From: Pantoea phytobeneficialis
Lineage (GTDB): Bacteria; Pseudomonadota; Gammaproteobacteria; Enterobacterales; Enterobacteriaceae
Direction of reading: 5' to 3'
Length of the DNA: 64,000 nucleotides
NCBI RefSeq assembly: GCF_009728735.1
Contig: NZ_CP024636.1
Span: forward strand, 1,954,894 to 2,018,893
The position numbers and the translations under genes were made by a program. Each line of letters begins with the position of its first letter. The stretch's first letter is position 1. The notes beneath the pieces were generated by a model. That model was not told the DNA's origin and searched no databases. It saw only the letters and a list, made by a program, of their open reading frames with translations. This document shows, one piece after another, positions 10,609 to 19,328 of the stretch.

Positions 10609-11052
10609 TTACGGCTGGATAAACGTCTGTTTTACGCGTTGGGAGCGTTTGAAATAGGGAACAAAAACCGCCGCTGCCAGCAATGACAGCAGTAACGTCT
10701 GGATTGCTTTGCTGTCAGAAACCGGGGTAAAAGCAAAGGTTTTCATCGCCAGCAACACTGTCATCAGCAGCCAGAGAATGTAATGGCGTGGCAGACGGCG
10801 TGATCGTTTACAGAAAATCCAGCATACCCAAATGCTATATACCCAGACCAGGCCTGCGGTCAGCAATGAAATCGACCATTGCGTCAGCAGCAGCCCTCCG
10901 TGCGAAAACAACGTGGTGCGCAGTTCAGGATTAAACAGCGGGCTGAGATACATGGCGACCACCAGGGCGCTGGTGAGCATGGTCATAATCAGCCAGGCGA
11001 GCGGCAGCAGCAGCCAGCCAGCAATGCGCGGGGGATTTACCTGTTCGGTCAT
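10609..11052 (-). CDS. ydgK: YdgK-family membrane protein (DUF2569)
   Basis: Small inner-membrane protein of about 147 residues with four predicted hydrophobic segments, matching the DUF2569 family of which E. coli YdgK is a member. The start is placed at MTEQVNPPRIAGWLLLPL because the family begins shortly before the conserved IAGWLLLP helix. An open frame continues 49 codons further upstream into the cnu gene and is not expected to be used. Position between cnu and rsxA is the same as in E. coli. Function unknown. Confidence 0.85.
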   Translation of the reverse strand: MTEQVNPPRIAGWLLLPLAWLIMTMLTSALVVAMYLSPLFNPELRTTLFSHGGLLLTQWSISLLTAGLVWVYSIWVCWIFCKRSRRLPRHYILWLLMTVLLAMKTFAFTPVSDSKAIQTLLLSLLAAAVFVPYFKRSQRVKQTFIQP

Positions 11053-11162
11053 CGAATAAGTCCAGTTACCAGGATAAGGTGTGGCAGAGCGTATCATGTC
11101 CAAACGGGGCACGCCCGACCTGGACAACGCAATATTATCGAGAAGCAGGAAGCCGGGGTGAG

Positions 11163-11378
11163 TTAAACCACGTAACGCCAGACTGATTTCGGCACACAAC
11201 CGAGATCGAATAAACGACCACCAGAAGCGAGTTCAGCACGACGATGATCGGCAGCGCGATACATATTGATGATCTCATTATCATCTGTCAGTGAATAATT
11301 GAGATGGTCGTAGAGTTTTTCCAGACTCTCAAGATTATTCACTTTACGGAATTTCAGCAGGTAATCGAGCGCAGTCAT
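11163..11378 (-). CDS. cnu: OriC-binding nucleoid-associated protein Cnu (YdgT), Hha family
   Basis: Protein of 71 residues with the Hha/YmoA fold. It pairs with H-NS or StpA to silence horizontally acquired AT-rich genes and also binds near ori[21 protein letters not shown] and the C-terminal [14 protein letters not shown] are nearly the same as E. coli Cnu. The start MTALDYLL matches the family; a longer frame of 24 more codons upstream is out of keeping with family length. A TATACT -10-like hexamer lies at about 11413-11418 on the minus strand without a convincing -35. Relevant to the AT-rich island at 28-31 kb, a likely H-NS/Cnu target. Confidence 0.95.
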   Translation of the reverse strand: MTALDYLLKFRKVNNLESLEKLYDHLNYSLTDDNEIINMYRAADHRRAELASGGRLFDLGCVPKSVWRYVV

Positions 11379-12051
11379 GATTGCCATTAATAAATAAAGA
11401 ACAGGGAAGCGCCAAGTATAGGGAGCACGCAGCGAGAGTCCATATGTCAACCGTAAAAAAATTCAAAAATCAGACAAAGTGAGCTAATTCGCTCATCAAA
11501 AGACACTTTTTCACCCTTTATTCCTTTTATTATGCATCAGCATGATGAAACTAAGCCAAATCTCTGCCGGTTATTCAGGCAGTGGTGAGAAAAATTCACA
11601 CCCCAGCTCATCAAATGAGCCAGCGTTATTTTCCCGGTTTTATAGCGCTATTTTCCCTCACGCGGCGATCAAAGTTCCCGGTTTATTCCCAACTGGCCTG
11701 AAATTTTTTGTACAGGCTATGAAACCTTACATTGCAATGTGTGCGTCCAGTCACAAATCGATCAATTCCTTTCATGAAAGCCTCATAACCATTCTTTACG
11801 CGGTGCCTGTAATCGTTTCCAGCGTTATGCGACATAAGCGATTCTCTTTATTACATTTATTTAACGACAGAGGCGAGAAATATCAGGTGTTTTGTCCATA
11901 ACTGTGATGGGCGTTTTGTCAGCAAACTTATCGTAACCCCTTTAATTCATTCTGTTTTGTGAGGCATGTCGCTCTCAGGGAGCGGCTTTTGCGCCAGGCT
12001 TAAACCGCGTTTGTACCCCCTACAGCACACTCCCTTCAGAGGAATGAAATT
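11379..12051. other. Intergenic region, cnu / ytfQ divergent control
   Basis: About 670 bp without a convincing gene. An open frame at 11542-11901 (119 codons) has no good ribosome site and an unremarkable translation. The stretch holds a strong CRP-like site (11740-11755). Near 11970-11990 a short stem (CGCTC/GAGCG) is followed by TTTT, possibly a weak terminator or attenuator upstream of ytfQ. The small gene blr, next to cnu in E. coli, was looked for and not found. Confidence 0.5.
11740..11755. promoter_or_regulatory. CRP-binding site candidate upstream of ytfQ
   Basis: TGTGC-N6-TCACA differs at one position from the CRP core TGTGA-N6-TCACA. It is about 300 bp upstream of the ytfQ start, which is far, so either the promoter is distant with a long leader or the site acts from a distance. 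Catabolite control of a sugar importer would be expected. Confidence 0.45.
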
Positions 12052-13008
12052 ATGTGGAAACGTTTACTCTTGTCCGCCATGGTGAGCGCGGCGATCAGCG
12101 CACCGGTCCTGGCGGCTGATATGACAGTTGGATTCTCGCAGGTTGGCTCGGAATCCGGCTGGCGTTCTGCGGAAACTAACGTGGCAAAAACCGAAGCGCA
12201 GAAGCGGGGCATCACGCTGAAAATTGCGGATGGTCAGCAGAAACAGGAGAACCAGATCAAGGCAGTGCGTTCATTCATCGCCCAGGGCGTGGATGCCATC
12301 TTTATCGCCCCGGTGGTGCAGACTGGCTGGGAACCGGTGCTGGAAGAAGCTAAAGACGCCAAGATCCCGGTGTTCCTGCTCGACCGCGCGATCGTCGTGA
12401 ATGACAAGTCACTGTATGAGTCGGTGGTGACAGCGGATAACGTGCTGGAAGGCAAGTTGATTGGTGACTGGTTGGTGAAAACCCTCGCGGGCAAGCAGTG
12501 TAACGTCGTGGAATTGCAGGGCACCGTGGGTGCCAGCGTGGCGATTGACCGTAAGAAAGGGTTTGCCGAAGCCATTGCCGGACACCCCAACATCAAAATT
12601 ATCCGTTCTCAATCCGGCGACTTTACCCGCAGTAAGGGTAAAGAGGTGATGGAGAGCTTTATCAAAGCGGAGAACAATGGCAAGAACATCTGCATGGTTT
12701 TCGCGCACAATGACGACATGGTGATTGGTGCGATTCAGGCCATTAAAGAAGCGGGCCTGAAACCGGGCAAAGATATCCTGACTGGCTCGATTGACGGTGT
12801 ACCGGATATCTACAAAGCGATGCTGGCAGGCGAAGCCAATGCCAACGTCGAGCTGACACCGAATATGGCCGGTCCGGCGTTTGATGCGTTGGAAAAACTG
12901 AAAAAAGATGGCACGCAGCCGCCAAAAATCATCCGCACCCAGTCGAAACTCTTCCTGCCAGCGGATGCACAGACGGAACTCGATAAGAAAAAGAACATGG
13001 GTTACTGA
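12052..13008 (+). CDS. ytfQ: Galactofuranose-type ABC transporter, periplasmic binding protein
   Basis: Periplasmic sugar-binding protein (318 residues; PBP1/ribose-binding family) that in E. coli YtfQ binds galactofuranose. Signal peptide MWKRLLLSAMVSAAISAPVLA with cleavage after ALA (about residue 22). The segments GFSQVGSESGWR, KIADGQQKQENQIKAVRSF and GTVGASVAIDRKKGF match YtfQ almost exactly. First gene of ytfQRT-yjfF. A strong terminator-like hairpin directly after it should raise its mRNA level over the ATPase and permease genes. Confidence 0.95.
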   Translation: MWKRLLLSAMVSAAISAPVLAADMTVGFSQVGSESGWRSAETNVAKTEAQKRGITLKIADGQQKQENQIKAVRSFIAQGVDAIFIAPVVQTGWEPVLEEAKDAKIPVFLLDRAIVVNDKSLYESVVTADNVLEGKLIGDWLVKTLAGKQCNVVELQGTVGASVAIDRKKGFAEAIAGHPNIKIIRSQSGDFTRSKGKEVMESFIKAENNGKNICMVFAHNDDMVIGAIQAIKEAGLKPGKDILTGSIDGVPDIYKAMLAGEANANVELTPNMAGPAFDALEKLKKDGTQPPKIIRTQSKLFLPADAQTELDKKKNMGY

Positions 13009-13015
13009 TCCCCGC

Positions 13016-13037
13016 ACCGCCCTCCGGGGCGGTTTTT
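13016..13037 (+). terminator. Intra-operon terminator/attenuator between ytfQ and ytfR
   Basis: 7-bp GC-rich stem ACCGCCC / GGGCGGT with a TCCG tetraloop, followed directly by TTTTT. It starts 8 bp after the ytfQ stop and ends 26 bp before ytfR. As it sits inside a same-strand operon it probably terminates partially, giving more ytfQ transcript than ytfRT-yjfF. Confidence 0.85.
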
Positions 13038-13063
13038 CATGACGTAAGGCGAGGCAGGTCCGT

Positions 13064-14584
13064 ATGACTACACCACAAGAAGAGGCACTGCTGACCATCA
13101 GCGGCGTCAGCAAAGGTTTCCCCGGCGTGAAAGCGTTGGATAACGTGTCGTTCAGTATCCGCAAAGGCGAAATCATGGCGCTGCTGGGAGAGAACGGGGC
13201 AGGTAAATCCACGCTGATAAAAGTGCTGACCGGCGTGTACAGCCGTGATGCCGGGGTGATCACCCTGAATGGCAAAGCGATTACACCGCATAACACCGGC
13301 GATGCCCAATTAATGGGTATCGGCACCGTTTACCAGGAAGTAAACCTGCTGCCCAATATGTCGGTGGCGGATAATTTATATATCGGTCGCGAGCCGCGAC
13401 GTTTTGGCATCATCGATCGCAAACGTATGGTGCGCGATGCCGATGCGCTGATGCGCAAATACGGCTTTGCCCTCGATGTGACGCGTCAGCTCGGCCATTA
13501 TTCGGTGGCGATGCAGCAGATTATCGCCATTTGTCGCGCGGTGGATCTGTCGGCACAGGTGTTGATCCTCGATGAACCCACCGCCAGCCTCGACGCCAGT
13601 GAGGTCGAGATGTTGTTTACCCTGATGGCGCAGTTAAAAGCCAAAGGGATGAGCCTGATTTTTGTCACTCACTTCCTCGATCAGGTGTATCGCATCACTG
13701 ACCGCATTACGGTGCTGCGCAATGGTCAGTTTATCGCCACTCGCGACACCGCATCGCTGCCGCGTATCGAGCTAATCAAGCTGATGCTGGGGCGTGAGTT
13801 GCTGGAGACGGCGCTACAACGTCAGGGCAGTACCCTGCGCAGCAATCAGCCGGTGGTGGCGTTTGAAGATTACGGTAAGAAGGGCACCATCGAGCCGTTC
13901 AGTTTGCAGGTGCGTCCGGGTGAAGTGGTGGGTCTGGCCGGGCTGTTGGGCTCGGGACGCACTGAAACCGCCGAAGTGTTGTTTGGCATCCGCCGAGCCG
14001 ATCGCGGCACCGCCACCATTAAGGGTAAGGTGCAACAGATTCGTACGCCGGCTAAAGCCTCGAAGCTGGGGATGGGGTTTTGCCCGGAGGACCGTAAAAC
14101 CGATGGCATTATCGGTAAGGCGTCGGTGCGGGAAAACATTATCCTCGCGTTGCAGGCGCAGCGTGGCTGGCTGCGTCCGATCAAAAAACGCGAACAACAG
14201 GCGATTGCTGAGCGTTTTATTAAAAGTCTTGGCATTCGTACACCGCATGCCGATCAACCGGTTGAGTTATTGTCGGGCGGCAATCAGCAGAAAGTACTGC
14301 TGTCGCGTTGGCTGGTGACCAAACCGCAATTTCTCATTCTTGACGAACCCACGCGGGGTATCGATGTCGGTGCTCACGCGGAGATTATTCGTCTGATTGA
14401 ATCCCTGTGCGCCGACGGACTGGCGCTGCTGGTTATCTCCTCTGAACTCGAAGAACTGGTGGGGTACGCCGATCGCGTGTTGATTATGCGCGATTTGAAG
14501 CAGGTGGCGGAGATCCCCCTTGAGCAGCTGTCGGTAGCGTCGATTGTCAACGCTATCGCCCACGGAGGAGAACAACATGCTTGA
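13064..14584 (+). CDS. ytfR: Galactofuranose-type ABC transporter, ATPase (two nucleotide-binding domains)
   Basis: Tandem ABC ATPase of 506 residues in the sugar-importer (RbsA/AraG) group. The first domain has Walker [10 protein letters not shown] (about 43-51) and Walker B LILDEPTASLD. The second has a modified Walker A, GLLGSGRTE (about 293-301), where Arg replaces the Lys, and [15 protein letters not shown] with [13 protein letters not shown]. An asymmetric pair like this is normal for the family. Its last codons overlap the start of ytfT. Confidence 0.95.
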   Translation: MTTPQEEALLTISGVSKGFPGVKALDNVSFSIRKGEIMALLGENGAGKSTLIKVLTGVYSRDAGVITLNGKAITPHNTGDAQLMGIGTVYQEVNLLPNMSVADNLYIGREPRRFGIIDRKRMVRDADALMRKYGFALDVTRQLGHYSVAMQQIIAICRAVDLSAQVLILDEPTASLDASEVEMLFTLMAQLKAKGMSLIFVTHFLDQVYRITDRITVLRNGQFIATRDTASLPRIELIKLMLGRELLETALQRQGSTLRSNQPVVAFEDYGKKGTIEPFSLQVRPGEVVGLAGLLGSGRTETAEVLFGIRRADRGTATIKGKVQQIRTPAKASKLGMGFCPEDRKTDGIIGKASVRENIILALQAQRGWLRPIKKREQQAIAERFIKSLGIRTPHADQPVELLSGGNQQKVLLSRWLVTKPQFLILDEPTRGIDVGAHAEIIRLIESLCADGLALLVISSELEELVGYADRVLIMRDLKQVAEIPLEQLSVASIVNAIAHGGEQHA

Positions 14585-15593
14585 ATCCGATATGACGTCT
14601 GAAAAAACCAATCGGCGTAAGCTGAAACTGCCGCCCGGTATGCCGCAAATTGCCGCGCTGGTGCTGGTGCTGCTGGTGGACAGCCTGGTAGCAAATAACT
14701 TCTTTGCCGTGCATTTACAGGATGGCCGCCTGTTTGGTAGCCCGATCGATATTCTCAACCGTGCCGCACCGGTAGCGCTGCTGGCGGTGGGGATGACGCT
14801 GGTGATTGCCACCGGGGGAATTGATTTGTCAGTAGGGGCGGTGATGGCGATTGCCGGGGCTACGGCGGCGACGCTCACCGTGGCCGGGCATAGTCTGCCG
14901 TTTATCATTCTCGCGACACTGGGCACCGGGCTGGCATGTGGTTTGTGGAACGGCGTGCTGGTGGCGTTGCTGCGAATTCAACCGTTCGTCGCCACCTTGA
15001 TTTTGATGGTAGCCGGACGCGGCGTGGCGCAGCTCATCACCCAGGGGCAAATCGTGACTTTTGATAACGATAACCTGTCGTGGTTTGGTAGCGGCTCGTT
15101 GTGGCTGTTGCCGGTGCCGGTGTGGATTACGTTAGTGGTGGCGCTGGCGGTGTGGCTGGTAACACGCAAGACGGCGCTGGGGCTGTTTATTGAAGCGGTC
15201 GGGATTAACCTGCGTGCGGCGCGCAATGCAGGCGTTACCGGCTGGCTGGTCGTGATGTCAACCTACGCCATCAGTGGCGTATGTGCCGCAGTAGCCGGGT
15301 TAATTGTTGCCGCCGATATCCGCGGAGCGGATGCCAATAACGCCGGATTGTGGCTGGAGCTGGATGCGATCCTGGCGGTGGTAATTGGCGGTGCATCACT
15401 GATGGGCGGGCGTTTTAATCTGGTGCTGTCGCTGATTGGTGCGCTGATTATTCAGTCGATGAATACCGGGATTCTGCTGTCTGGTTTCCCACCCGAACTG
15501 AACCAGGTGGTGAAGGCGATAGTAGTGATGTGCGTGTTGCTGATTCAGTCACCGCGCTTTCTTGCCATGCTGAAACGGAGGCGTCCATCATGA
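14577..15593 (+). CDS. ytfT: Galactofuranose-type ABC transporter, permease 1
   Basis: Integral membrane permease of 338 residues, RbsC/AraH-like. LLAVGMTLVIATGGIDLSVG (about residues 73-92) is the family signature, and the RGADANNAGLWLELDAILAV region near 255-275 is typical of YtfT. The start at 14577 has a GGAGGAG ribosome site 6 bp upstream inside the end of ytfR and overlaps it by 8 bp. An alternative start 11 codons earlier would lack this site. Pairs with YjfF to form the channel. Confidence 0.93.
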   Translation: MLESDMTSEKTNRRKLKLPPGMPQIAALVLVLLVDSLVANNFFAVHLQDGRLFGSPIDILNRAAPVALLAVGMTLVIATGGIDLSVGAVMAIAGATAATLTVAGHSLPFIILATLGTGLACGLWNGVLVALLRIQPFVATLILMVAGRGVAQLITQGQIVTFDNDNLSWFGSGSLWLLPVPVWITLVVALAVWLVTRKTALGLFIEAVGINLRAARNAGVTGWLVVMSTYAISGVCAAVAGLIVAADIRGADANNAGLWLELDAILAVVIGGASLMGGRFNLVLSLIGALIIQSMNTGILLSGFPPELNQVVKAIVVMCVLLIQSPRFLAMLKRRRPS

Positions 15594-16576
15594 TTAAACG
15601 TCATCTGCCTTTGATGATTACTTTGCTGGTGTTTGTCGCCGGATATCTGTTCTGCCTCAGCCAGTTCCCCGGCTTTGCCTCCACCAGGGTAATTTGTAAT
15701 ATCCTCACCGATAACGCCTTTCTTGGCATTATCGCCGTGGGAATGACGTTTGTGATCCTGTCGGGAGGGATTGATTTATCGGTCGGAGCGGTGATTGCTT
15801 TTACCGGCGTGTTCCTTGCCCGCTTGATTGGGGATTACCATGTGGACCCGTTGCTGGCCTTTGCGCTGATTCTGGCGTTAGGGGCAGCCTTTGGCGCCAT
15901 GATGGGCTGGTTAATTGATGGGTTAAAAATCCCGGCGTTTATTATTACCCTCGCCGGGATGTTTTTCCTGCGTGGGTGTAGCTACCTGGTATCGGAAAAC
16001 TCGATCCCGATTGACCATCCGTTGTATGCCACGCTGTCGAGTATGGCGTGGAAAATTCCCGGCGGTGGGCGGTTAAGCTTGCTGGCGGTGATTATGCTGG
16101 TGGTAGTGGTCGGTGGCATTTTGCTGGCGCACCGCACGCGTTTTGGTAATCAGGTGTATGCCATTGGCGGCAACCTCACGTCGGCGCAGTTGATGGGGAT
16201 CTCCACGCGCGCCACCACCATTAAGATTTATATGTTGTCGACCACGCTGGCAACGCTGGCAGGGATTGTGTTTTCCATCTATACCTCAGCGGGTTATGCG
16301 TTGGCCGGACTGGGTGTAGAGCTGGATGCCATTGCCTCGGTGGTGATTGGCGGCACGCTGCTCTCCGGTGGCGTAGGAACGGTGCTCGGTACGCTGTTTG
16401 GCGTATTAATTCAGGGGCTGATTCAGACGTGGATTAATTTCGACGGCACCCTGAGCTCCTGGTGGACCAAAATCGCCATCGGCATTTTGTTGTTCGCGTT
16501 TATCGCGCTGCAACGTTTGCTGACGGTGATGTGGGATCGCCAGCAGAATGCGCCGGTTAAACGGCTAACGTCCTGA
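15590..16576 (+). CDS. yjfF: Galactofuranose-type ABC transporter, permease 2
   Basis: Second permease of the importer, 328 residues, about eight to ten hydrophobic segments. It has the same VGMTFVILSGGIDLSVGAVI signature as YtfT (about 46-65) and the LGVELDAIASVVIGGTLLSG loop. The ATG at 15590 overlaps the ytfT stop (ATGA), indicating translational coupling; an upstream in-frame start inside ytfT is not needed. Last gene of the operon, followed by a REPIN. Confidence 0.93.
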   Translation: MIKRHLPLMITLLVFVAGYLFCLSQFPGFASTRVICNILTDNAFLGIIAVGMTFVILSGGIDLSVGAVIAFTGVFLARLIGDYHVDPLLAFALILALGAAFGAMMGWLIDGLKIPAFIITLAGMFFLRGCSYLVSENSIPIDHPLYATLSSMAWKIPGGGRLSLLAVIMLVVVVGGILLAHRTRFGNQVYAIGGNLTSAQLMGISTRATTIKIYMLSTTLATLAGIVFSIYTSAGYALAGLGVELDAIASVVIGGTLLSGGVGTVLGTLFGVLIQGLIQTWINFDGTLSSWWTKIAIGILLFAFIALQRLLTVMWDRQQNAPVKRLTS

Positions 16577-16586
16577 TGGCGTTGGT

Positions 16587-16655
16587 GTAGCGGCGCGATT
16601 TATCGCGCGCTTTTGACCCTCGTGGTTAAAAAAACGCGATAAATCGCGCCGCTAC
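16587..16655. repeat. REPIN-like paired palindromic repeat (copy 3)
   Basis: A GTAGCGGCGCGATTTATCGC unit is followed after a spacer by its inverted partner ending GCTAC, 69 bp in all, downstream of yjfF. The two arms could fold into one long hairpin in RNA. One of the best-preserved pairs in the window. Confidence 0.85.
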
Positions 16656-16795
16656 CGATGTGTACAATATGATTTATTCCTGAATCCATTCTGAATTCCT
16701 TATATCCCTCTGACATTTATCATCCTTATCTTTCAGTGAGATAGCTCCCATGCTAACGTCCGGCCACGTTGTTCATCCTGGCAGGGACGACCTTA

Positions 16796-17725
16796 ATGAC
16801 CGCAACTCCCACCCCACACGATGCGCTATTCAAACGATTTCTCAGCCATCAAAGCATTGCCAGACAGTTCCTGGAAATTCACTTGCCGCCACGCATACTT
16901 CAGCGCTGTGACCTCGGCACATTGCAATTGATTCCAACCACGTTTATAGAACGGGATCTGAGTGCACTCTATTCAGACGTACTCATGTCAATGAAGATGG
17001 AGGGGGGAGAGGGATATATTTATGCCTTGATTGAGCACCAAAGCTCTCCCGACAAGTTTATGACCCTCAGGATGATGCGCTATACCATCGCGGCTATGCA
17101 GCGTCATATTGATGAGGGGCATACTGAGCTGCCGATCGTGGTGCCGATACTGTTCTATCACGGTAAAACCAGTCCCTATCCTTATACGATGGACTGGCTA
17201 TCCTCCTTTCGTGACCGGGAGCTGGCGACGCAGATATTTTGCCAACCGTTTCCGCTGGTTGATGTCACGGTGCTCCCGGATGAGCAAATCATGACACACC
17301 GCGGTGTGGCCAGGCTGGAAATGGCCCATAAGATCGTACGCATGCACGACCTGCTGGAAAATATCGACTTAATGGCAACCCTGCTGGCGGTGGATTACAA
17401 TGATGACCTGTCAATCGACGTTATCTTCTACCTGCTTCGGCATGGCGATACGGATGATCGGGAAAAGGTGATTGAGATACTGATGCAGGGCAAACCGCAA
17501 CTAAAGGAACAGATTATGACTATTGAACAACAGTGGCGGCTGGAGTCACGTCTGGAAGGACGACAGGAAGGACGACAGGAAGGACGGCAGGAAGGACGAG
17601 TGGAAGGACTTCAGGAAGGTCGGCTGGAGATGGCGCGAAACATGCTTGCCGAAAAATTAGACTTTAAAACCATCAGCAAGGTAACCGGTTTAAGCGCTGG
17701 TGAGTTGCAAGACCTGTGTTCCTGA
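16796..17725 (+). CDS. Rpn family recombination-promoting nuclease / putative transposase
   Basis: Protein of 309 residues of the Rpn (YhgA-like, PD-(D/E)XK) family. E. coli Rpn proteins are DNA nucleases that raise RecA-independent recombination. The N terminus TPHDALFKRFLSH, the SDVL Asp at about residue 61 and IEHQSS (about 79-84) fit the nuclease core. NMAFRLMRY-type TLRMMRYTIAAMQRH and FYHGKTSPYPY are family landmarks. Start chosen at MTATPTPHDA, with AGGGACG upstream; nine extra codons are open upstream. The C-terminal part carries EGRQ repeats before a short helical end. Single gene between the ytf and ara clusters. Confidence 0.88.
   Translation: MTATPTPHDALFKRFLSHQSIARQFLEIHLPPRILQRCDLGTLQLIPTTFIERDLSALYSDVLMSMKMEGGEGYIYALIEHQSSPDKFMTLRMMRYTIAAMQRHIDEGHTELPIVVPILFYHGKTSPYPYTMDWLSSFRDRELATQIFCQPFPLVDVTVLPDEQIMTHRGVARLEMAHKIVRMHDLLENIDLMATLLAVDYNDDLSIDVIFYLLRHGDTDDREKVIEILMQGKPQLKEQIMTIEQQWRLESRLEGRQEGRQEGRQEGRVEGLQEGRLEMARNMLAEKLDFKTISKVTGLSAGELQDLCS
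17557..17610 (+). repeat. 12-bp tandem repeats in the rpn gene
   Basis: About four imperfect 12-bp units (GAAGGACGACAG type) encode consecutive EGRQ/EGRV tetrapeptides. The unit is a multiple of three, so changes in number lengthen or shorten the linker and keep the frame. Similar EGxxEG repeats occur in other Rpn-family C termini. Confidence 0.75.
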
Positions 17726-17771
17726 AGGTTTTTTTTGCGGCGTGACCGTTTGGTCATAACTGCAAATAAAA

Positions 17772-17793
17772 GGGTCGCGATAAATCGCGACCC
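17772..17793 (-). terminator. Terminator of araBA
   Basis: Perfect 10-bp stem GGGTCGCGAT / ATCGCGACCC with a 2-nt centre, followed on the minus strand by TTTTATTTG, 21 bp after the araA stop. The inner part of the stem resembles the core of the REP repeat seen elsewhere in the window, so a REP may have been co-opted as a terminator. It could also act on the converging rpn transcript, though no T-run is present on that side. Confidence 0.8.
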
Positions 17794-17813
17794 GATGGCT
17801 AACCTGATAACGA

Positions 17814-19316
17814 TCAACGCATTAAGCGGTAATACGCCTCATTCCAGCGCAGCGCATCTTTGAACGCCGGTAAACGCGTTTCCTCATCAATGACCAGCAC
17901 CTCAATACCGTTCAGTTCGCCGTAGAGATAGAGGTCGTCGAGGTCCAGCGCCTGGCTGAACACCGTGTGATGCGCGCCACCGGCCAGAATCCAGGCCTCA
18001 GAGGCGGTTGCCAGTGACGGCTGTGCGCGCCACAAGGCACGCGCGACCGGCAGTTTTGGCAACGGTTTTGGTTGCTCAATGGCATCCACGACGTTCACCA
18101 GCAGACGGAAGCGGTCACCCAAATCGATCACGCTGGCATTCACCGCGCGTCCAGCCGGAGTAGAGAAAATCAGGCGTGCTGGATCGGCTTTGCCGCCAAT
18201 ACCGAGGAATTGCACATCAATCAACGGTTTCTCTTCTTTGGCGATCGACGGACACACTTCCAGCATATGCGAGCCCAGCACCAGGTCATTGCCGGGTGAG
18301 AAGTGGTAGGTGTAATCCTCCATAAATGAGGTCCCGCCGGCACGATTACCCGCCTGCACCTTCAGAATGTGCAGTAACGCCGCCGTTTTCCAGTCACCTT
18401 CACCGGCAAACCCGTAGCCCTGGCCCATCAGACGTTGTACCGCCAGGCCGGGAAGCTGCTTCATACCGTGCAGCGTCTGGAAATTGGTGGTAAAGGCTTT
18501 GCAACCTTCGGCATCAAGGAAGCGTTTCAACCCCAGTTCGATACGTGCTGCATCCAGAACGTTCTGACGTTTTTCACCGTTTACTGCCGCAACTTCGCTG
18601 AAGCGATAGTGACTTTCGTATTCATCGATCAACGCATTGACGTCGCCATCACTGACGCTGTTCACCACCTCGACCAAATCGCCCACGCCCCAGCCATTCA
18701 CCGCATAGCCAAATTGAATTTGCGCGGCCACTTTGTCACCCTCGGTGACGGCCACTTCACGCATATTGTCGCCGAAGCGGGCAACTTTAAGCTGCTGACT
18801 GGCCTGACGCGCCTGAGCGGCACGGATCCAGCGACCAATGCGTTGCTGGCTCTCTTTATCCTGCCAGTGGCCGGTGACCACGCTGTGCTGGAGGCCCATA
18901 CGCGCGCCGATAAAACCAAACTCGCGACCGCCGTGTGCGGTCTGGTTCAGGTTCATAAAATCCATATCCATGCTGTCCCACGGGATCTCGGCATTAAACT
19001 GGGTATGGAATTGCAGCAACGGCTTATTCAGGATGCTCAGGCCGCCAATCCACATTTTGGCGGGTGAGAAGGTGTGCAGCCAGGTAATGATGCCGATACA
19101 TTCATTGGCGTGATTCGCCTCGCGGCACAGCGCCAGCGCTTCATCCGGCGACTTCACCAACGGCTTCAACACCAGTTGCAGCGGCAGGGTGCCCGCCTGG
19201 TTAAGGCCATCCATCACCTGACGCGCGTGTTGTTCCACCTGGCGTAACGTTTCCGCCCCGTAGAGGTGTTGCGTACCAATGACAAACCACACCTGTTGTG
19301 TGTTGTGCTGTTCCAT
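17814..19316 (-). CDS. araA: L-arabinose isomerase
   Basis: Enzyme of 500 residues that converts L-arabinose to L-ribulose in the cytoplasm. The length equals E. coli AraA (500), and the N-terminal [20 protein letters not shown] stretch is near-identical. [13 protein letters not shown] (about 328-340) and [14 protein letters not shown] hold conserved active-site Glu/His positions. It follows araB by 12 bp, giving an araBA operon transcribed away from araFGH. Unlike the usual araBAD order, no araD follows: after a terminator comes the rpn gene on the other strand. Confidence 0.96.
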   Translation of the reverse strand: MEQHNTQQVWFVIGTQHLYGAETLRQVEQHARQVMDGLNQAGTLPLQLVLKPLVKSPDEALALCREANHANECIGIITWLHTFSPAKMWIGGLSILNKPLLQFHTQFNAEIPWDSMDMDFMNLNQTAHGGREFGFIGARMGLQHSVVTGHWQDKESQQRIGRWIRAAQARQASQQLKVARFGDNMREVAVTEGDKVAAQIQFGYAVNGWGVGDLVEVVNSVSDGDVNALIDEYESHYRFSEVAAVNGEKRQNVLDAARIELGLKRFLDAEGCKAFTTNFQTLHGMKQLPGLAVQRLMGQGYGFAGEGDWKTAALLHILKVQAGNRAGGTSFMEDYTYHFSPGNDLVLGSHMLEVCPSIAKEEKPLIDVQFLGIGGKADPARLIFSTPAGRAVNASVIDLGDRFRLLVNVVDAIEQPKPLPKLPVARALWRAQPSLATASEAWILAGGAHHTVFSQALDLDDLYLYGELNGIEVLVIDEETRLPAFKDALRWNEAYYRLMR

Positions 19317-19328
19317 AAAACCACTCCT

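Noticed and set aside
11542..11901. 119-codon open frame on the plus strand upstream of ytfQ
   Set aside because: No ribosome site, no recognisable motif, and it spans a CRP-like site; it looks like untranslated control sequence.
11379..12051. Gene blr, expected next to cnu from E. coli order
   Set aside because: No short frame resembling the Blr membrane peptide was found here or upstream of ydgJ.
17557..17610. EGRQ repeats as a phase-variation switch in rpn
   Set aside because: The unit is 12 bp, so changes cannot shift the reading frame; only linker length would vary.
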